Source: Thermococcus aggregans (GTDB lineage Archaea; Methanobacteriota_B; Thermococci; Thermococcales; Thermococcaceae). From it: a stretch of 64,000 nt of DNA. Under the pieces are notes generated by a model that was given only the letters and a program-made list of their open reading frames with translations, made no database searches and was not told where the DNA came from. The position numbers were made by a program, and so were the translations under genes. This document shows, in pieces, positions 15,136-24,050 of this stretch; position 1 is the first letter of the stretch; each line of letters begins with the position of its first letter. The stretch lies in the NCBI RefSeq assembly GCF_024022995.1, contig NZ_CP099582.1, positions 1,725,054-1,789,053 of the forward strand. The letters run 5' to 3'.

Positions 15136-15204
15136 TGTGCCCCGGAGGAGCGAAGGGGAATCACAGCTCGCCACTCGCTCATCCCCCGCGGTTTCTCCGG
15201 GGCA
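15136..15204 (-). ncRNA. Probable H/ACA guide RNA (single hairpin with k-turn)
   Basis: A GC-rich island in AT-rich DNA. On the minus strand GCCCCGGAG (15203-15195) pairs perfectly with CTCCGGGGC (15147-15139), followed directly by ACA (15138-15136). Above this 9-bp stem is a loop with 5' side AAACCGC and 3' side TTCGCTC. Then comes a stem GGGGGA/TTCCCC carrying TGA opposite TGTGA, which gives the tandem G-A pairs and three-base bulge of a kink-turn, and a short apical hairpin. This matches archaeal H/ACA RNAs that guide pseudouridylation. The plus strand has a good promoter-like sequence (AAACTTAAATA at 15112) but lacks the ACA box. Confidence 0.6.
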
Positions 15205-15335
15205 TTAGTTATTATGCTCAAAAAATCAAAAACCTTTCTCATAACTGGGAGGAATAAACCCCAGAAAGATACATGCCTCTGGTTCATGAAAAAGGTTATA
15301 TAGGGCTTCTTTTCTAAAATAAAATGGTGATAGTT

Positions 15336-15575
15336 ATGAAAATTGTCGAACTGGACATAAAATTGCCCTATGAAAAAAGAGGAAAAGTTTTGGCTAAGAT
15401 TTTAGATAAGGTTAGGGGAAACCTTAAGGACATACACTTCTTGCCCCCCACAAGCAAAGGTATTAGTGAAATAAGAATGGAAGTTGTAGAAGAGAACGTT
15501 CAAAAACTCCTTGCAGATATTAAAAAGATAGTGAGAGACGGAAAAGTCAGCTTCAAAGTCATGAGCGAGGCTTAA
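15336..15575 (+). CDS. Small protein of unknown function
   Basis: 79 residues from ATG 15336, six bases after GGTGAT. The pattern (MKIVELDIKLPYEKRGKVLA; helix; DIHFLPPTSKG; strand EIRMEVVEENVQ; helix) suggests a small ferredoxin-like or ACT-like beta-alpha-beta fold. I recognise no family. It is convergent with the aminopeptidase gene, overlapping it by 4 bases. A TATA (GGTTATATAGGG near 15295-15305) lies upstream. Confidence 0.65.
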   Translation: MKIVELDIKLPYEKRGKVLAKILDKVRGNLKDIHFLPPTSKGISEIRMEVVEENVQKLLADIKKIVRDGKVSFKVMSEA

Positions 15576-16414
15576 CGCCGGAGTAATGAGGTAACTCCTG
15601 CGGCAGCAAACACCAGCAGCTGGAATGCCTTGTATGCTTCGACGATATCTTTTGCTTCAAATTCTACTGTCTTTCCATCTATTCTTCTTGCCCCTGGGAG
15701 AAGCTCTCCAGCATCTGCCATGCCGCTGTTGTTATAGGTGAGCCTTACCTTAACGGGATACTCGAGTTTTAACGGCTTTGTTTCACCTTTTTTGTATTTC
15801 TCAACAGCCCTAAAGACAGCATTCTCAAGGTCTGCCTTTATTTTCTTCAAACTTGGGCTTATAGCGGAATACCGTGAAAATGCTCTCTTAAACGCTACTC
15901 TCTCCGCCCATGGAGCAAAGTTTTTCACGTCATCCTCAAGGAGCTTTTCGTCACCGCCCACGAGGATTACCGGTATGTTGAAATGACCTACAGTGAAGCC
16001 GTTTAGGAGGAATTCACTAACCTCAATGCCGTTTATTTCAAGCTTGCCAACGTTTGCACCGCTGTATGTGTGGTCGAAAATCGCATAAGGAGTTCCGGCC
16101 TTGGCGTGGTAGCCCAAGAACAGTGCAACATCGCATTTTTCAGCTCCAGCGACCATGGCAACTGGCCTCGGGTATCCCCTGACGAGATAAACATATTCAG
16201 GAAGGTTCTCTGGAAGAAGGTTTACCATTGGACCATGGCTGTCAGCTATCACTACCTCCTCAAAACCAGCCCGGTGAAGGGCATCTGCGGCTGTTAAGGT
16301 TATTTCCGTGGCTATTTTTCGAGCTTCATTGTAGAGGGCACCCTTTTCTACTAGGTGTTCGATGCTTACTATAAACGGCATCCCTTCCAAATCAACAGAT
16401 ATAAATGCCTTCAT
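15572..16414 (-). CDS. D-aminopeptidase DppA-like, M55 family
   Basis: 280 residues from ATG 16414 (MKAFISVDLEGMPFI) with GGTGAT upstream. M55 hallmarks are visible: SVDLEG at the N-terminus for zinc binding, IADSHGPMVN, and GYHAKAGTP with the metal-binding His, then DHTYSG. The family forms decameric zinc aminopeptidases; B. subtilis DppA cleaves D-Ala peptides. The natural substrate in Thermococcales is unknown. Confidence 0.85.
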   Translation of the reverse strand: MKAFISVDLEGMPFIVSIEHLVEKGALYNEARKIATEITLTAADALHRAGFEEVVIADSHGPMVNLLPENLPEYVYLVRGYPRPVAMVAGAEKCDVALFLGYHAKAGTPYAIFDHTYSGANVGKLEINGIEVSEFLLNGFTVGHFNIPVILVGGDEKLLEDDVKNFAPWAERVAFKRAFSRYSAISPSLKKIKADLENAVFRAVEKYKKGETKPLKLEYPVKVRLTYNNSGMADAGELLPGARRIDGKTVEFEAKDIVEAYKAFQLLVFAAAGVTSLLRR

Positions 16415-16527
16415 GATATCACCACTCAAAGAATTCAATCTTAAGGTTTAATAGCTTTTTTGGACGGGACAAAAAGTAATAAATAAGTAATAAATACCTT
16501 AAAACCACCCCTAAACAAGGTGAACTA

Positions 16528-16659
16528 ATGGGTACGCCAATTGAACTTCTAAAACTGGTCGTGGGATTTCTGGTATAGATCGTTGTGATTATGTTAATTC
16601 TATTGTTCCTTCAAGGGTTCTGGGAGGGTCTTTCGGAATTAGGAAATGAGCTCTTATAA
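16528..16659 (+). pseudogene. Small membrane-protein ORF interrupted by an in-frame TAG
   Basis: ATG 16528 follows AAGGTGAACTA, a good ribosome binding site, and an AT-rich TATA region at about 16470-16495. It reads MGTPIELLKLVVGFLV, then TAG at codon 17, then IVVIMLILLLFLQGFWEGLS and ELGNELL before TAA. The two halves make one transmembrane helix with a short amphipathic tail, 43 codons in all. The signals around it look intact, so this is either a recently broken small gene, a sequencing error or an unrelated coincidence. No gene covers it on the other strand. Confidence 0.4.
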
Positions 16660-16688
16660 CCTAAAGACAAGAAATGAAAAAAGAGTAC

Positions 16689-17456
16689 TCAAGGACTAAC
16701 TTCTTTAACTCCTTTTATTATGTTTTCGAGCCTTTTTCTTGCCTCTTCTAATGAACCGGCCTTCTCTATAGCCGTTCCGGTGACTATTATATCCGCACCG
16801 GCCGTTGCCACTTCTTTTGCGTCTTCATAGCTCCTTATGCCACCCCCGACAATAAGGGGAACATCGATGACCGCTTTAACTATCTTAATCATTTCATTTG
16901 GCACATGTTGCGGAGCACCGCTCCCCGCTTCGAGGTAAACCAGTCTCATCCCCATATACTGCCCAGCCAGAGCGTAAGCCGCTGCAATCTTTGGTTTATG
17001 CCTTGGAATGGGCTTGGCATCACTCACCCACCCAACTGTTTCACCGGGCTCAATTATTAGATACGCCATAGGTATTGGTTCAAGTCCATAGCGTTTTACT
17101 GTAAAAGCTCCAAGCGCCTGAGCTCCAGTGATAAAAAAGGGATTTCGCGAATTGAGAAGGCTCATAAAGAATATGGCATCTGCGTATTTACTTACTCCTC
17201 TATGCGAGCCGGGAAAGAGTATCACCGGTAAGCTGGAGTTCTCTTTTATTGCCTTAACAACATTGTCGAGGACTTCTCCCTCTGCTCCCGTAGAGCCTCC
17301 CACCATTATTGCATCCACGCCCACTTCTTCGCTCATTTTAGCGAGCTTCCCGGCAGTGTCAGGAGAAACATCATCCGGATCGAGGAGAACAAAGTGAAGT
17401 TTTTCCCTTTCAAGCTTTTCGTGAATATATGCTTCAACTTTTCCTAACTTCAGCAT
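16689..17456 (-). CDS. Geranylgeranylglyceryl phosphate synthase
   Basis: 255 residues from ATG 17456, with GGAGGGAAG upstream. The (beta-alpha)8 GGGPS signature is seen in HFVLLDPDDVSPD, VGGSTGAEG, FPGSHRGVSKYADA, YLEAGSGAPQHVP and IVGGGIRS, ending with ATAGADIIVTGTAIE. It joins geranylgeranyl diphosphate to sn-glycerol-1-phosphate, the first committed step of archaeal ether lipid synthesis. Its start overlaps the end of the DUF123 gene by 23 bases, so the two are cotranscribed. Confidence 0.93.
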   Translation of the reverse strand: MLKLGKVEAYIHEKLEREKLHFVLLDPDDVSPDTAGKLAKMSEEVGVDAIMVGGSTGAEGEVLDNVVKAIKENSSLPVILFPGSHRGVSKYADAIFFMSLLNSRNPFFITGAQALGAFTVKRYGLEPIPMAYLIIEPGETVGWVSDAKPIPRHKPKIAAAYALAGQYMGMRLVYLEAGSGAPQHVPNEMIKIVKAVIDVPLIVGGGIRSYEDAKEVATAGADIIVTGTAIEKAGSLEEARKRLENIIKGVKEVSP

Positions 17457-17895
17457 TTTCTTCCCTCCAGTCCATAATCTCTTTAGGACTTTTAATCCTT
17501 TTCCAGCCAAGGTTATTTGAGTTTAGGATGTTACATATTGTTCCATCTGGAGGGTGCTTGGAATAGTATAAATTAGTCTTTACGCTAAGATCGCTCGCTC
17601 CGAAGCCCTCAACTCCCTGAAAAACAGCTCCTATAGTTCGAGAAAGCATCTCCTCAATTCTCTCCTCGCTAGGTATTAAATAAGCGCTCAAAAGCTGTGC
17701 TTTTTGGAGAAGAAAATCAATGTGCCAGTGAAGGCGTTTTTCTTTTTTAAAATGTCTCTCAACTCTTTTTTCAAGAGAATTCATGGCAGAGCCGACATAG
17801 ATGTAATACCCCTTTTTCAAATAAAACTCTCTGGCTTTTGTTTTTATCTTTGTGTCCCTATCTAAATAGATAACGAGAATATACGAACCCTTCAT
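17434..17895 (-). CDS. DUF123 (Uri/GIY-YIG-like) nuclease-domain protein
   Basis: 153 residues from ATG 17895 (MKGSYILVIYLD). TATA (CTTATATATAC) lies about 25 bases upstream, so the message is probably leaderless. The GIY-YIG-like core is YYIYVGSAMNSLEKRVERHF, followed by LHWHIDFLL, matching the DUF123 family. Some relatives are fused to endonuclease III. It may act in DNA repair; activity is not established. A longer upstream reading frame lacks signals. Confidence 0.8.
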   Translation of the reverse strand: MKGSYILVIYLDRDTKIKTKAREFYLKKGYYIYVGSAMNSLEKRVERHFKKEKRLHWHIDFLLQKAQLLSAYLIPSEERIEEMLSRTIGAVFQGVEGFGASDLSVKTNLYYSKHPPDGTICNILNSNNLGWKRIKSPKEIMDWREENAEVRKS

Positions 17896-17997
17896 GGTTG
17901 AAAATCGATGAGAGTATATATAAGCTCTTTGCAAAAGTAAGGTAGCAAGGTATATAAAGCATGTCAACAGAGTTGAGGTTGAAAAGAGGTGTCCAAT

Positions 17998-18378
17998 ATG
18001 GTAGATAAAAAGAAAAAACGCCCAATTGATGAGTTTCCCTGGCAGGAATATGATAAGGAAGAATTTAGAGAGAAGTTTCCTCACTTGGCGAGAGAGCTCG
18101 AAGAAGAGCCAGGGCTTGTTATTGAGGGATATCGAGTAGAAGAAGAGGAAGAAGACGAACTGATGGATTTCTCTGGATATAACCCAACAGTTATTGATTT
18201 CATAAGAAGATGCGACACGGATGAAGAAGCATTGGAAATTATTAACTGGATGGAAGAGCACGGAGAGATAACTCCCGAAATGGCCAAGGAGTTAAGAATA
18301 AAGCTTGTAAAAGAAGGCGTTAGAAGTTTTGGAAGCAAAAAAGAGTGGGGATGGTACGAGAGGCATAGAAAACGCTAG
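17998..18378 (+). CDS. DUF2095-like acidic protein
   Basis: 126 residues from ATG 17998, six bases after GAGGTG. The N-terminus is charged ([20 protein letters not shown]), the middle has a strongly acidic run ([11 protein letters not shown]), and the end is [19 protein letters not shown], which I associate with the archaeal DUF2095 family. Function unknown. It is divergent from the DUF123 nuclease and convergent with AMP phosphorylase (4-base overlap). Confidence 0.65.
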   Translation: MVDKKKKRPIDEFPWQEYDKEEFREKFPHLARELEEEPGLVIEGYRVEEEEEDELMDFSGYNPTVIDFIRRCDTDEEALEIINWMEEHGEITPEMAKELRIKLVKEGVRSFGSKKEWGWYERHRKR

Positions 18379-19886
18379 AGATTTCCGATTCTCTGAAGCA
18401 CCATACCTTCTATTCTTATTGGTTCCAGTCTTCTTGCCTGAATTATTGCTTGATCGAGTCTAGCTTCACTCTCTGCATGTATCGTAAAGAGAGGATCTTC
18501 TTCTTTTACCTTTTCTCCGACTTTAACGTGGAGGAAGATTCCAGCACCCTTGTCTTCGGGAGCCCCAGCAGTTCTCGCTATTGTTGTTATTGCCCTGTTA
18601 TCAATTTTCGTCACGTATCCCGAGGTTTGAGCTACGAAGGTGTAAGTTTTGTCGCCTATGGGAATGTCTTCTGGCTTTATGTTTGGATCTCCGCCCTGCT
18701 CGGCTATTATTTCCTTCAACTTTTCATACGCTTTCCCGCTTTCAAGGATTTCTTTTGCCATCTTCTTACCCATTCCCGCCGGTGCAACTCCTCCCATCTC
18801 AAGCAGGATTCCCGCAAGCCCTGTGGCTTTCTCTACAAGGCTTCCCGGGCCTTTGCCAGTCATTATCGTTTCCAAGGCTTCCTTAGCTTCAAGAGCAGGG
18901 CCAACGGTATGGCCTATGGGTTGCCCACCATAGGTAATTGCAACTTCCACGTACTGGCCAAGTCTCTTCCCTAGCTCTATGAAGTCTTTTGCTAGAGATC
19001 TCGCTTCCTCTATGGTCTCTACTTTTACTCCCTCTCCCGTTGGAATATCAATGAGAACGTATTGAGAGCCCATGGCATATTTCTTTGACATTATGCTTGC
19101 GAGCATAAGTCCTCTTGGGTCAATGCTTAACGCTCTCTCCGCTTTAATCGTTAGATCATCGGCGGGAGCTAAATTAAGGGCTCCACCCCAGACCAAACAG
19201 GCACCGATTTTCTCTACAATCCTCTTTATCTCATCCAAGGAGTGAGTCACTGGGGCAAGAACCTCCATAACATCCGCAGTTCCAGCGGCACTTGTTATTG
19301 CCCTTGAGGAAGTCTTGGGAATTGTCAGGCCAGCTGCAGCAACAATGGGGACTACAAGTATGTTTGTCTTGTTTCCGGGGACGCCACCTATGCTGTGGAC
19401 GTCCATGATTGGCTTTCTATCTATATCGAGCATGTCTCCAGTCTCTGCCATCGCCACTGTGAGCCATGCAATCTCATCCATATCGAGCCCGTTTATCTCA
19501 AGGGATGTCACAAAAGAACTTATTTCTATATCTCTAAGCTTTCTGTCCACGATATCCTTCACAATGGCCTCTATTTCAACTTTCTTAAGCTTTTGACCTT
19601 TCATCTTTTTCTTTACATACCTCACACTTTCGGGGGTTCCAGCTGGAGCCACGTTTACTATTTCTCCTTCAGAAAATGTATAAGTACTCAGTATATCTTT
19701 CGTTACTCCTATCTCTCCCGGCCCAACCATGTTGCTTATAACGACTTCTCCATATATTGTTCTTTTTGCGGTTTCTATTTTAATTAGGTCCTCTGGATGA
19801 AGTTTTGCTTTTTTAGCATCTTCTTCGTTGATTACTACCATAAATCTACCAGTCTCCACTTCCAAAATCTTTACCTTTGCTCTCAT
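18375..19886 (-). CDS. deoA: AMP phosphorylase
   Basis: 503 residues from ATG 19886 with GGGAGGGGGAAG upstream, the usual length for archaeal AMP phosphorylase. An extra N-terminal domain of about 85 residues (absent in bacterial thymidine phosphorylase) precedes the conserved [36 protein letters not shown] and [13 protein letters not shown]. It converts NMP plus phosphate to ribose-1,5-bisphosphate and base, feeding type III RuBisCO through an isomerase. Those partner genes are not in this window. Confidence 0.93.
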   Translation of the reverse strand: MRAKVKILEVETGRFMVVINEEDAKKAKLHPEDLIKIETAKRTIYGEVVISNMVGPGEIGVTKDILSTYTFSEGEIVNVAPAGTPESVRYVKKKMKGQKLKKVEIEAIVKDIVDRKLRDIEISSFVTSLEINGLDMDEIAWLTVAMAETGDMLDIDRKPIMDVHSIGGVPGNKTNILVVPIVAAAGLTIPKTSSRAITSAAGTADVMEVLAPVTHSLDEIKRIVEKIGACLVWGGALNLAPADDLTIKAERALSIDPRGLMLASIMSKKYAMGSQYVLIDIPTGEGVKVETIEEARSLAKDFIELGKRLGQYVEVAITYGGQPIGHTVGPALEAKEALETIMTGKGPGSLVEKATGLAGILLEMGGVAPAGMGKKMAKEILESGKAYEKLKEIIAEQGGDPNIKPEDIPIGDKTYTFVAQTSGYVTKIDNRAITTIARTAGAPEDKGAGIFLHVKVGEKVKEEDPLFTIHAESEARLDQAIIQARRLEPIRIEGMVLQRIGNL

Positions 19887-19964
19887 TCTTCCCCCTCCCA
19901 AGGATAGTGGGGATATAACAATATTGCTCAAAAATACTTAAGCTTTATCTTAACAAAGACAACC

Positions 19965-20207
19965 TTACAACTTCCGTATTCCCTCTTCTAAAGGCTCGTC
20001 GAGGGCTTTTTCCCATTCCTCCATATCGAACTCAGCTAACTCCAATTTCAACTCTTTTTTTAGACGGGCAACCCTCTTCTTAAGGGCATTCTTTGCTTTT
20101 GTATCATATACGGTATATGTGGCGGTTTTTCTCTCCATTACGTAGAGTACTACCAAGATTATATTCGTAACCAGAAGGCCAACAATCAAAATAGTAAGCA
20201 GTTCCAT
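19965..20207 (-). CDS. Small single-pass membrane protein
   Basis: 80 residues. A transmembrane helix (about 2-24, LLTILIVGLLVTNIILVVLY) is followed by a charged helical tail rich in Lys and Glu (KKRVARLKKELKLELAEFD) that may form a coiled coil. GGAGGGAAGAA precedes the ATG. It lies between AMP phosphorylase and the slipin operon on the same strand. I recognise no family. Confidence 0.6.
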   Translation of the reverse strand: MELLTILIVGLLVTNIILVVLYVMERKTATYTVYDTKAKNALKKRVARLKKELKLELAEFDMEEWEKALDEPLEEGIRKL

Positions 20208-20373
20208 TATTTCTTCCCTCCAAACAGAGCTTTGTAAATTCTTTTTATAAGGTTACCTTAATGCCCTCTCTGATCGGCTCTGGTTTCAGTTGGTGCTTTG
20301 TGTTTAAAATGACCTTTCTGTAGAAGCCACTCAAAAAAAGAATTAAAGGATGGTCAAAAACGTAAAGAGAAAC

Positions 20374-21171
20374 CTACTCTTTCTCTTCCTCTAATTTTTT
20401 CTTTGCAACCTCAGCTGTATCGGAAAGGCTCCTGAACAGCTTTAACATCTCCATTGGGAGTGTTAGGACTATGACGTTGCTTTTATCGCCTGCTACGTCG
20501 CTTATTGTTTGCAAAGTTCTAAGCTGAAGTGCCATTGGGTGTTCGGAGATAATTTCGGCAGCTTCTCTAAGCTTTTCAGCAGCTTGTCTTTCTGCCTCAG
20601 CGAGGGTAATCCTAGCCCTTCTTTCTCTCTCTGCCTCTGCCTGTTTTGCCATAGCTCTCTGCATTCCTGCTGGGAGCTCAACGTCTTTGATCTCTACAGC
20701 GGTAACCTTTATTCCCCATGGATCGGTTGCCTCGTCAATTATCCTCTGTAGTTCTCTGTTAAGCTTTTCTCTCTCACTAAGGAGTTCATCCAAGTGAGCC
20801 TGCCCGATTACGCTTCTCAAAGTTGTTTGGGAAATCTGAGAGGTCGCCATTATGAAGTTCTTAACCTGAGTAACGGCTTTTACCGGCTCAACAACTCTAA
20901 AGTAAACAACGGCGTTAACTCTTACTGGAACGTTGTCCTTTGTTATTGTTTCCTGCACTGGAACATCCAAAACCTGAGTTCTCAAATCAACTATCACAGC
21001 TTTTTCGAATATTGGGATTATGAAGAACAATCCTGGACCCCTTGCTCCAACAACTCTACCAAGCCTGAAGATTACTGCTCTTTCGTATTCCTTCACTATC
21101 TTTATGGCTGAAGCCAAAAACATCAAAATAAAAACCAAAATAATAAGGTACACAATCCACCCAAAGGGCAT
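20374..21171 (-). CDS. Slipin (stomatin/prohibitin-homology membrane protein)
   Basis: 265 residues. An N-terminal membrane segment (about 4-24) precedes the SPFH domain: VKEYERAVIFRLGRVVGARG, GLFFIIP, DLRTQVLDVPVQETITKDNV and RSVIGQAHLDELLSEREKLN. A C-terminal Ala/Glu-rich coiled coil follows. The protease gene directly upstream (2-base gap) is its usual partner; in Pyrococcus horikoshii the NfeD-type protease cleaves the slipin C-terminal region. Together they probably act in membrane quality control. Confidence 0.9.
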   Translation of the reverse strand: MPFGWIVYLIILVFILMFLASAIKIVKEYERAVIFRLGRVVGARGPGLFFIIPIFEKAVIVDLRTQVLDVPVQETITKDNVPVRVNAVVYFRVVEPVKAVTQVKNFIMATSQISQTTLRSVIGQAHLDELLSEREKLNRELQRIIDEATDPWGIKVTAVEIKDVELPAGMQRAMAKQAEAERERRARITLAEAERQAAEKLREAAEIISEHPMALQLRTLQTISDVAGDKSNVIVLTLPMEMLKLFRSLSDTAEVAKKKLEEEKE

Positions 21172-21172
21172 T

Positions 21173-22528
21173 CTACTTCACCTCTTTAGTATTTTCTTTT
21201 TCATCCTTTTTCTCTTTTTCCCTAACCACAATAAGTTTGAGCCCTTCCATACCTACAACCTTAACCTTCTCCCCAACGTTTATTGTTTCTCCGTCCTTGC
21301 TTCTTGCCCTCCAGAGCTCGCCTCTAACTCTTATCATGCCTTCTGGAGCCAATGGCTCTACAACTTCTCCCGAAAGGTCTATCATTTCTTCCTTTCCAGT
21401 TTGCGCTTTTCTTCTATGGGCTCTTATTACTGCGGCCATTCCAAATGCGAAGAACAGCGCGAGCAGTGCCCCAATTGTTATTATTATCAACCTAATCTGG
21501 GAATAAACTTCCCTTGAAACCAAATAGTCCACTCCCTCACCCCCGCTGAAGAGCATTATACTGCCTAAAACAAATGTTATGAAGCCCGCAACAGTAAAGA
21601 GGCCAAAGGTAGGCGTTAGGGCTTCCGCTATGAAGAATACCACTGCTAGAACTATCAACAGCAATCCTGCACTTTTGTAGCCGAAATATCCAAGGCCTAT
21701 TATGGCCAGAACAATCATTATTGCCCCCACTGTTTCCGGAACGTGCCACCCCGGGCTTAAGAACCCTAAAACCAGGGCCCATATGCCAAGGGTTAAGAGA
21801 ACGTAGGCAACAGCTGGGTCAGTAATGTACGTTATAATTTTATCCTTCAAGCTCGGTTCTAAGTATTTCACTTCGGCTCCCTTGAGGTCTAGAGTTACGT
21901 ATTCTCCCTTTACGGGAACCTTAGTTTTCATGCCATCTGCTTTCTCCAAAAGCTCATTCACGTCGTTTGCAATAACCTCAATAACTCCATATTCTAGGGC
22001 TTCTTCTGGACCTATAGCCAAATCTTCGGTTATGAACTTTTCTGCTATTGTTTCATTTCTCCCGCTGGCCTTTGCTAAGCTTTTTATGTAAGAGACGTAG
22101 AAGTTGACGACCTTTGGGGGAGCCTCTATAATACTCCCATTTTGAGAATATCCGAGAATAGGTCTGCATGCACCAATACTTGTCCCAGGCGCCATGGCTA
22201 TCAAATGTGAGCTTAAGGCTATATACGTCCCCGCAGAAGCTGCCATAGCTCCCGGTGGGTAAACATAGGTTATAACGGGGACATCTGCAGACTTTATTCT
22301 TTCAACTATATTTTGCATCGCATCTGCTCTGCCTCCCGGGGTGTCAAGGAGAATTACAATCGCGTTTGCGTTTGCCCTCTCTGCCTCGCTTATGTACCTA
22401 TCGAACTGGTCATAGGTGTAAGATGTGATTTCCCCTTTTATTTGAGCAACATAAACTGTTTTTGCTTCAGCTAAAGCAGGGGCTAAGAATATGAGCAGAA
22501 ACAACGAGATAAGAATAATCTTTTTCAT
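21173..22528 (-). CDS. NfeD-family membrane serine protease (ClpP-class, PH1510-like)
   Basis: 451 residues from ATG 22528 with GGTGGTGGTT upstream. A signal peptide (MKKIILISLFLLIFLAPALA) precedes the ClpP-like domain with ILLDTPGGRAD and the nucleophile region PPGAMAASAGTYIA. Four or five transmembrane helices follow, then a C-terminal OB-fold NfeD domain (GMIRVRGELWRARS). The family uses a Ser-Lys dyad. Forms an operon with slipin. Confidence 0.92.
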   Translation of the reverse strand: MKKIILISLFLLIFLAPALAEAKTVYVAQIKGEITSYTYDQFDRYISEAERANANAIVILLDTPGGRADAMQNIVERIKSADVPVITYVYPPGAMAASAGTYIALSSHLIAMAPGTSIGACRPILGYSQNGSIIEAPPKVVNFYVSYIKSLAKASGRNETIAEKFITEDLAIGPEEALEYGVIEVIANDVNELLEKADGMKTKVPVKGEYVTLDLKGAEVKYLEPSLKDKIITYITDPAVAYVLLTLGIWALVLGFLSPGWHVPETVGAIMIVLAIIGLGYFGYKSAGLLLIVLAVVFFIAEALTPTFGLFTVAGFITFVLGSIMLFSGGEGVDYLVSREVYSQIRLIIITIGALLALFFAFGMAAVIRAHRRKAQTGKEEMIDLSGEVVEPLAPEGMIRVRGELWRARSKDGETINVGEKVKVVGMEGLKLIVVREKEKKDEKENTKEVK

Positions 22529-22628
22529 AACCACCACCTTGTGTAAATATAGTTCTTCAGCTTAATTAAGTTTTCCCAAAAAAAGTAAAAGTTAATAAGA
22601 ACTGAACTCAAAAATCACATGAGGAGGC

Positions 22629-22916
22629 ATGAAAGAGGAGATAAAGAAGTTCAAACTATCCAGAGGGAATGAAAAAATCAAAATTGCATGGAGCATAATT
22701 AGGAAGGCAGCTAAATACGCTCATGTAGAACCTTACTGGGACTTCTTAAAAGAAAACTTTGGAATAAAAGAGAAGGACATTAAAGAAATCATGCGCTTTT
22801 TGGAAGAAAATGGAGAACTTGAAATTCACCGTTCTGTGGACGGGAAGAGGCTCTATGTCTCAACACTAAAAGATATAAAGGAAAACCCTGTTAGGCTAGA
22901 CAGATGGTTAAGGTGA
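22629..22916 (+). CDS. Small protein of unknown function, possibly winged-helix
   Basis: 95 residues with GAGGAGGC immediately before the ATG. It is helical with IKEIMRFLEENGELEIHRSV followed by GKRLYVSTL, which resembles a helix-turn-helix and wing, but no family is recognised. It is the first gene of a tight four-gene run ending at 24423 in which every gene overlaps the next (13 bases with the glycosylase), so a shared function in DNA repair is likely. Confidence 0.65.
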   Translation: MKEEIKKFKLSRGNEKIKIAWSIIRKAAKYAHVEPYWDFLKENFGIKEKDIKEIMRFLEENGELEIHRSVDGKRLYVSTLKDIKENPVRLDRWLR

Positions 22917-23764
22917 TCGACCTCAGGAAAGTAACCCAGGAGATGATAAAAAACGGCACTTGGAAATTCGAAAATGGGATATTTAAACAAGCGTTAGAGA
23001 AGGGTATAATGAGTTTTGACGGAGAAAACTTCTATTTTCCAGATTACTTCTCGAAAAAAGAGCGAAAAGATGCAAAAAAGAAGCTTGAGTTTATTCTCGG
23101 TCTGGATATTGACCTTGAGAAGTTTTATTCAGAAATAGAGGATTCAAAGTTCTCGTTTTTAATTGAGGAGTTCTATGGACTAACCATCCCTAGGGCACCA
23201 AACAACTACCAGGCTTTAGTTGAAGTTATAGCCCAGCAGCAGGTAAAATTTGAGTTCGCAATGAAAACGATTAGCAACCTCGTAAAACTCGTAGGAAGAA
23301 AAATTGAAGACCTTTATCTGTTTCCAAAACCAGAAGACATTTTAAATTTGGGGGATGAGGATCTTAAGAAGACAAAGCTCGGCTATAGGGGAACTTACAT
23401 AAAATCCCTCACAGAGGAGTACGTTAAGGGGAATTTGAATCTAGACCTAGAGAAACTCAGTGAAGAGGAAGCCATAAAGTATCTCACCAAGTTTAAAGGG
23501 ATTGGGAAATGGAGTGCAGAGCTATTCTTGGCCTATGGCCTCGGGAAAAACACGTATCCAGCCGGAGATTTGGGGCTTAGGAGAGGAATAGCAAAGATAT
23601 TTAATCTGAATCCTAAAGAAGTAAGAGAAAAGAATGTTAGGGAGATACTTGAGCCTTATGGAAAATGGAAGTCTCTGCTCGCTTTTTATATTCTCTGCTA
23701 CGATAGAAAAACCGAGATGATGAAAAATGCCAGTAGAAATAAGGGTAGAAGGAAGAAGGTTTAA
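22904..23764 (+). CDS. AlkA/OGG-type HhH-GPD DNA glycosylase
   Basis: 286 residues. The helix-hairpin-helix of the HhH-GPD superfamily is FKGIGKWSAELFLAYGLG, followed by the GPD loop YPAGDLGLRRGIA with the catalytic Asp (about residue 226). An N-terminal domain of about 90 residues precedes VEVIAQQQVKFEFAMKTI. It removes alkylated or deaminated bases. There is no terminal Cys cluster, so no [4Fe-4S] loop as in EndoIII. Overlaps both neighbours. Confidence 0.85.
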   Translation: MVKVIDLRKVTQEMIKNGTWKFENGIFKQALEKGIMSFDGENFYFPDYFSKKERKDAKKKLEFILGLDIDLEKFYSEIEDSKFSFLIEEFYGLTIPRAPNNYQALVEVIAQQQVKFEFAMKTISNLVKLVGRKIEDLYLFPKPEDILNLGDEDLKKTKLGYRGTYIKSLTEEYVKGNLNLDLEKLSEEEAIKYLTKFKGIGKWSAELFLAYGLGKNTYPAGDLGLRRGIAKIFNLNPKEVREKNVREILEPYGKWKSLLAFYILCYDRKTEMMKNASRNKGRRKKV

Positions 23765-24050
23765 AGAGCTGAAGGCGCTGAATATTCTGGAGTTAATAGA
23801 GAACAACCTCTTAAAAGCCGAGAGAACTTTGCAGGCTGAAAGAGAGGAGTTTCTCCTTGAGAAAAAAGCAAAGCTTGAGGAGAAGCTAAAGGAAATCGAG
23901 GAAGAGCTGGAAGAGTTAAAAGCCTTCTACGAGAAGGCTCTGAAGGATAAGGAGTTGATGGAGAACATTAGAGAAAAACTGAGAAAGGAGAACGAGGAGC
24001 TTAGGAAAGAATTGGAGGCGAAAAAGCGTGAAATTAATAATAAGGCCTGA
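23727..24050 (+). CDS. Coiled-coil protein
   Basis: 107 residues. From about residue 20 onwards it is almost one continuous helix with heptad-like Leu/Glu/Lys pattern (KAKLEEKLKEIEEELEELKA). The start overlaps the glycosylase by 38 bases and its end overlaps the next coiled-coil gene by 23 bases. No family recognised; it may be a structural partner of the next protein. Confidence 0.7.
   Translation: MPVEIRVEGRRFKELKALNILELIENNLLKAERTLQAEREEFLLEKKAKLEEKLKEIEEELEELKAFYEKALKDKELMENIREKLRKENEELRKELEAKKREINNKA

Noticed and set aside
15112-15204. Plus-strand small RNA from the AAACTTAAATA promoter
   Set aside because: Kept only as an alternative: the plus-strand fold lacks the ACA box and k-turn seen on the minus strand, and the TATA also serves the minus-strand gene ending at 15083.
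17896-18261. N-terminal extension of the DUF123 nuclease
   Set aside because: The extension is antisense to the start of the gene at 17998 and runs through the TATA box at about 17913-17924; its sequence is Phe-rich shadow.
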